From: Acidobacteriota bacterium
GTDB taxonomy: Bacteria > Acidobacteriota > UBA890
Reading direction: 5' to 3'
Assembly: GCA_030609765.1 (NCBI GenBank)
Contig: JAUWTE010000121.1
Span: 1 to 8,058 of the forward strand
DNA length: 8,058 bases
The notes below the pieces were generated by a model. It made no database searches. It was not told the DNA's origin and saw only the letters and a list, made by a program, of their open reading frames with translations. Position numbers and translations under genes: made by a program. Position 1 is the first letter of the stretch; every line of letters begins with the position of its first letter. Positions 6,154 to 8,058 of the stretch are shown here, piece after piece.

Positions 6154-6174
6154 ATGCGCAGTCGGAACCGATGA
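6154..6174 (+). other. Six-codon upstream ORF overlapping the regulator start
   Basis: ATG at 6154 opens a frame encoding MRSRNR and stops at TGA 6172-6174. The TGA overlaps the regulator's ATG as ATGA. An AGG lies 5 nt upstream (6146-6148). The arrangement could couple translation of the regulator to a tiny leader peptide, or it may be chance. Confidence 0.25.
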
Positions 6175-6671
6175 AAATCACCTCGATGGAAGAATACGGG
6201 TTGCGCTGCATGGTTCAGCTCGCCATGGCCAACACCGATGGCCCGGTTACGGTTACGGATATTGCCGAAAACGAAGGTCTCTCCACCGAGTACGCCGGCA
6301 AGCTCTTGAATCTGTTGCGCCAGGCAGACCTGGTCAAGAGCGTGCGCGGGCGCAATGGTGGCTTCGTGCTGGCTCGCCCCACCAACGAGATCAGCCTGGC
6401 CACGATCATGCGAGTCTTCTCTCCGGACCTATTCGATGAGGACTACTGCAACCGCCACACCGGCGCTGTGGATGCCTGCGTGCACACGACCTCGTGCGCC
6501 ATCCGGCCCGTGCTGTGGAAGCTCTCCAATGTCGTCAACCTCACCCTCGAATCTCTGACCCTGATGGACCTGCTGTGTGGCGAGTCGGAGATGCACCGTG
6601 AAATGAGCGAACAAAACGACCGGCTCGCGAAGACGTCCAAGAGCGAGCCGTCATTCATACAGATCACCTGA
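6171..6671 (+). CDS. Rrf2-family transcriptional regulator, likely Fe-S sensing regulator of the suf operon
   Basis: A 166-aa Rrf2-family DNA-binding protein (the family of IscR, NsrR and RirA). The N-terminus, MKITSMEEYGLRCMVQLA, lines up with the family's usual opening, which supports the start at 6171 despite a weak ribosome site (GGA, 4 nt spacer). The winged helix-turn-helix covers about residues 1-80: a recognition region near 38-52 (STEYAGKLLNLLRQA) and the wing RGRNGGFVLARP (59-70). A cysteine cluster follows at Cys93, Cys103 and Cys109 (C-x9-C-x5-C), with His96 and His105 nearby. In IscR and NsrR three cysteines in this region bind an Fe-S cluster. IscR has C-x5-C-x5-C plus His107, so the first gap is longer here. 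The tail after about 145 is polar and probably flexible. It is first in an operon with sufC (56-nt gap) and sufB, and probably controls its own promoter. It could also be an activator. Confidence 0.93.
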   Translation: MKITSMEEYGLRCMVQLAMANTDGPVTVTDIAENEGLSTEYAGKLLNLLRQADLVKSVRGRNGGFVLARPTNEISLATIMRVFSPDLFDEDYCNRHTGAVDACVHTTSCAIRPVLWKLSNVVNLTLESLTLMDLLCGESEMHREMSEQNDRLAKTSKSEPSFIQIT

Positions 6672-6716
6672 CCTACCAAGACATCCAACGACGAAGTCAG
6701 CGGACATTTTCATCCG

Positions 6717-6722
6717 AAGGAG
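6717..6722 (+). promoter_or_regulatory. Shine-Dalgarno site of sufC
   Basis: AAGGAG with a 5-nt spacer to the ATG at 6728, a strong ribosome site that fixes the sufC start. Confidence 0.7.
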
Positions 6723-6727
6723 CAGCA

Positions 6728-7528
6728 ATGAGCGACAGCAACCAGCCCCTGTTAGAGGTCAAGAACCTCCGCGTTGCCATCGAGGGCAAGGAGATCCTCC
6801 GGGGCGTCGACCTGGTCGTCAATTCCGGCGAGATTCATGCATTGATGGGCCGCAACGGTTCGGGCAAGAGCACAATGGCCAACGTCTTGATGGGCCATCC
6901 GCACTACGAGGTCCTGGAGGGCAGCGTGCTCTACAGAGACCAGGATCTCCTCGAGCTCGACACCGATGAACGCGCCCGTCTCGGCATGTTCCTGGCTTTC
7001 CAGTATCCGATGGCGATCCCCGGCGTCACTGTCGCCAAGTTCCTTCATTCCGCACTCAAGGCGCACAGCGAAAGCGGCGAAGTTGCGGTGAAGGACTTCC
7101 GTTCGAGTCTGAGGGGCGCCATGGAGCTTCTCGGAGTCGACTCGACGTTCGCCAACCGCTACGTCAACGATGGTTTCTCGGGCGGCGAGAAGAAGCGCCT
7201 CGAGATCCTGCAGATGTTCATGCTCGAGCCCGGCCTTTGCATCCTCGATGAAACTGACTCCGGGCTCGATATCGACGCGCTGAAGACGGTGGCCGAGGGC
7301 GTCAACGCGATGCGCTCCGAGGAGCGTTCGATGCTGATGATCACGCACTACCGGCGACTCTTGGACTACGTCACCCCCGACGTCGTGCACGTCATGATGG
7401 ACGGCAGGATCGTACGTACCGGGGGGGTCGAGCTCGCAGAAACGCTCGAGGAACGCGGTTACGAGTGGCTCGAGGAGGAGTTGTTCGCGGCCACCGAGGG
7501 AAATGAGGGAGAGTCGGCCCAGGCCTGA
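6728..7528 (+). CDS. sufC: SufC, Fe-S cluster assembly ATPase
   Basis: A 266-aa ABC-type ATPase of the SUF system, close to the family's usual 250 aa. SufC is soluble and binds SufB and SufD. ATP-driven dimerisation opens the SufBCD scaffold so that a nascent Fe-S cluster can form. All ATPase motifs are visible: Walker A GRNGSGKST (41-49), Q-loop Gln92 in AFQYP, the ABC signature FSGGEKKR (150-157), Walker B ILDETDSGLD (172-181, catalytic Glu175) and the switch His207 in MITHYRR. The wording around the signature and Walker B (NDGFSGGEKKR and LDETDSGLDIDALK) is specific to SufC rather than to transport ATPases, and there is no membrane partner gene nearby. The C-terminus has an acidic tail of about 20 residues. 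It follows the Rrf2 regulator and precedes sufB by 56 nt. Confidence 0.97.
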   Translation: MSDSNQPLLEVKNLRVAIEGKEILRGVDLVVNSGEIHALMGRNGSGKSTMANVLMGHPHYEVLEGSVLYRDQDLLELDTDERARLGMFLAFQYPMAIPGVTVAKFLHSALKAHSESGEVAVKDFRSSLRGAMELLGVDSTFANRYVNDGFSGGEKKRLEILQMFMLEPGLCILDETDSGLDIDALKTVAEGVNAMRSEERSMLMITHYRRLLDYVTPDVVHVMMDGRIVRTGGVELAETLEERGYEWLEEELFAATEGNEGESAQA

Positions 7529-7567
7529 TTGTGGCTGCAGCCCAGTGACGAATCCCCCGGCTACGCC

Positions 7568-7573
7568 AAGGAG
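7568..7573 (+). promoter_or_regulatory. Shine-Dalgarno site of sufB
   Basis: AAGGAG, 11 nt before the ATG at 7585. The spacer is slightly long but the match is full. It supports this start for sufB. Confidence 0.6.
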
Positions 7574-7584
7574 AGTTGATATCA

Positions 7585-8058
7585 ATGGCACCAGAGATTG
7601 AGTCCGACCGCACAGAGCTCGACATCAACGACGAGTACAAGTACGGCTTCCACGACCCCGAGAAGGCGGTCTTCAAGTCGCAGAAGGGAATCAACCACGA
7701 GATCCTCGACCAGATGTCGGACATGAAGGACGAGCCCGACTGGATGCGCCAGTTTCGCCACGATTCGCTCGACACGTTTCTGGCGAAGCCGATGCCCAAA
7801 TGGGGCAACGTCGACCTTCTGAACTCCATCGACTTCGACAACATCTACTACTACCTGAAGCCGGTTGAGGAGCAGGGACGTACTTGGGACGACGTGCCCG
7901 AGGACATCAAGAATACCTTCGAGAAGCTCGGCATCCCCGAGGCAGAGCGCAAGTTCCTCGCCGGCGTCTCGGCGCAGTACGAGTCGGAGGTCGTCTACCA
8001 CTCCCTGCAGGAGGAGATCGAGAAGCAAGGCGTTGTCTTTCTCTCGATGGATGAGGGC
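7585..8058 (+). CDS. sufB: SufB, Fe-S cluster assembly scaffold (N-terminal part, runs off the window)
   Basis: The first 158 codons are present and stay open to the window edge; the full protein is usually about 470 aa. SufB is the scaffold subunit of SufBC2D on which Fe-S clusters are built with sulfur delivered by SufS/SufE or SufU. Typical SufB N-terminal wording is visible: YKYGFHDPEK (18-27), EPDWMRQFR (50-58), KPMPKWG (68-74), the IDFDNIYYYLKP segment (82-93), WDDVPEDIKNTFEKLGIP (101-118) and ERKFLAGVSAQYESEVVYH (121-139). These features separate SufB from its paralogue SufD. The beta-helix core and the catalytic cysteine lie outside the window. It follows sufC; sufD and sufS probably lie beyond the right edge, but that cannot be seen. 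Confidence 0.97.
   Translation, partial: MAPEIESDRTELDINDEYKYGFHDPEKAVFKSQKGINHEILDQMSDMKDEPDWMRQFRHDSLDTFLAKPMPKWGNVDLLNSIDFDNIYYYLKPVEEQGRTWDDVPEDIKNTFEKLGIPEAERKFLAGVSAQYESEVVYHSLQEEIEKQGVVFLSMDEG

Larger units (their letters stand above)
5896..6170 (+). other. Intergenic region and long leader of the suf operon
   Basis: This 275-nt stretch holds the suf promoter (5983-6011) and, from a predicted transcription start near 6018, a leader of about 150 nt. The leader contains a short perfect hairpin, ACCGC (6051-6055) with GCGGT (6061-6065), and a six-codon open frame at 6154-6174 that overlaps the regulator start. Just before the promoter, 5962-5978 can form a weak bulged hairpin. It is not directly followed by a T-run, so no clear terminator is seen for the 146-aa gene. 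Confidence 0.5.

Noticed and set aside
7533..7542. GGCTGCAGCC palindrome between sufC and sufB
   Set aside because: A 10-bp self-complementary site with no loop cannot form a useful hairpin, and such palindromes are common in GC-rich DNA.
6752..7591. 279-codon open frame on the - strand across sufC
   Set aside because: It is antisense to sufC, which has every ABC ATPase motif, and it has no family-like sequence of its own.

Overview
The window is GC-rich bacterial DNA with strong G/C preference at third codon positions. Shine-Dalgarno sites, an N-terminal lipobox and Sec-type signal peptides point to a bacterium with an exported protein complement. Exported PEGA/TPR/NHL proteins beside a PP2C phosphatase, plus an Rrf2-sufC-sufB operon, suit large-genome diderm groups such as Myxococcota, Acidobacteriota or related lineages. 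This placement is an inference from gene style; nothing in the window fixes the phylum. I see no mobile element, CRISPR array, tRNA or rRNA.

Layout. The left part is read leftwards. A three-gene cluster comes first: a PP2C-type Ser/Thr phosphatase (5251-4496), an exported TPR plus NHL beta-propeller protein (4445-3114), and a large exported protein with PEGA-like repeats, a PDZ domain and a helical-repeat C-terminus (3108-883). The second and third genes are 5 nt apart. After a 144-nt gap comes erpA (738-331), an A-type Fe-S carrier. After a further 182-nt gap that can form hairpins comes the N-terminal part of a lipoprotein (148 to the window edge). A divergent intergenic region (5252-5454) separates these genes from the rightward genes.

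Rightward are an unrecognised 146-aa protein (5455-5895) and then the start of a SUF Fe-S assembly operon. A near-consensus sigma-70 promoter (TTGACT-17-TAGAAT, 5983-6011) lies before an Rrf2-family regulator with three candidate cluster-binding cysteines (6171-6671), sufC (6728-7528) and the first 158 codons of sufB (7585 to the window edge). A sequence resembling half or more of an IscR-type operator overlaps the -35 box and spacer, so the regulator probably controls its own operon.

How the genes fit together. Two themes are interleaved. Fe-S cluster biogenesis (SufB/SufC scaffold and ATPase, a cluster-responsive regulator, and the ErpA carrier) flanks a signalling or envelope module. In that module a cytoplasmic phosphatase is co-encoded with two exported, protein-interaction-rich proteins of unknown role. 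The module is the least described part of the window. No Ser/Thr kinase is seen here.
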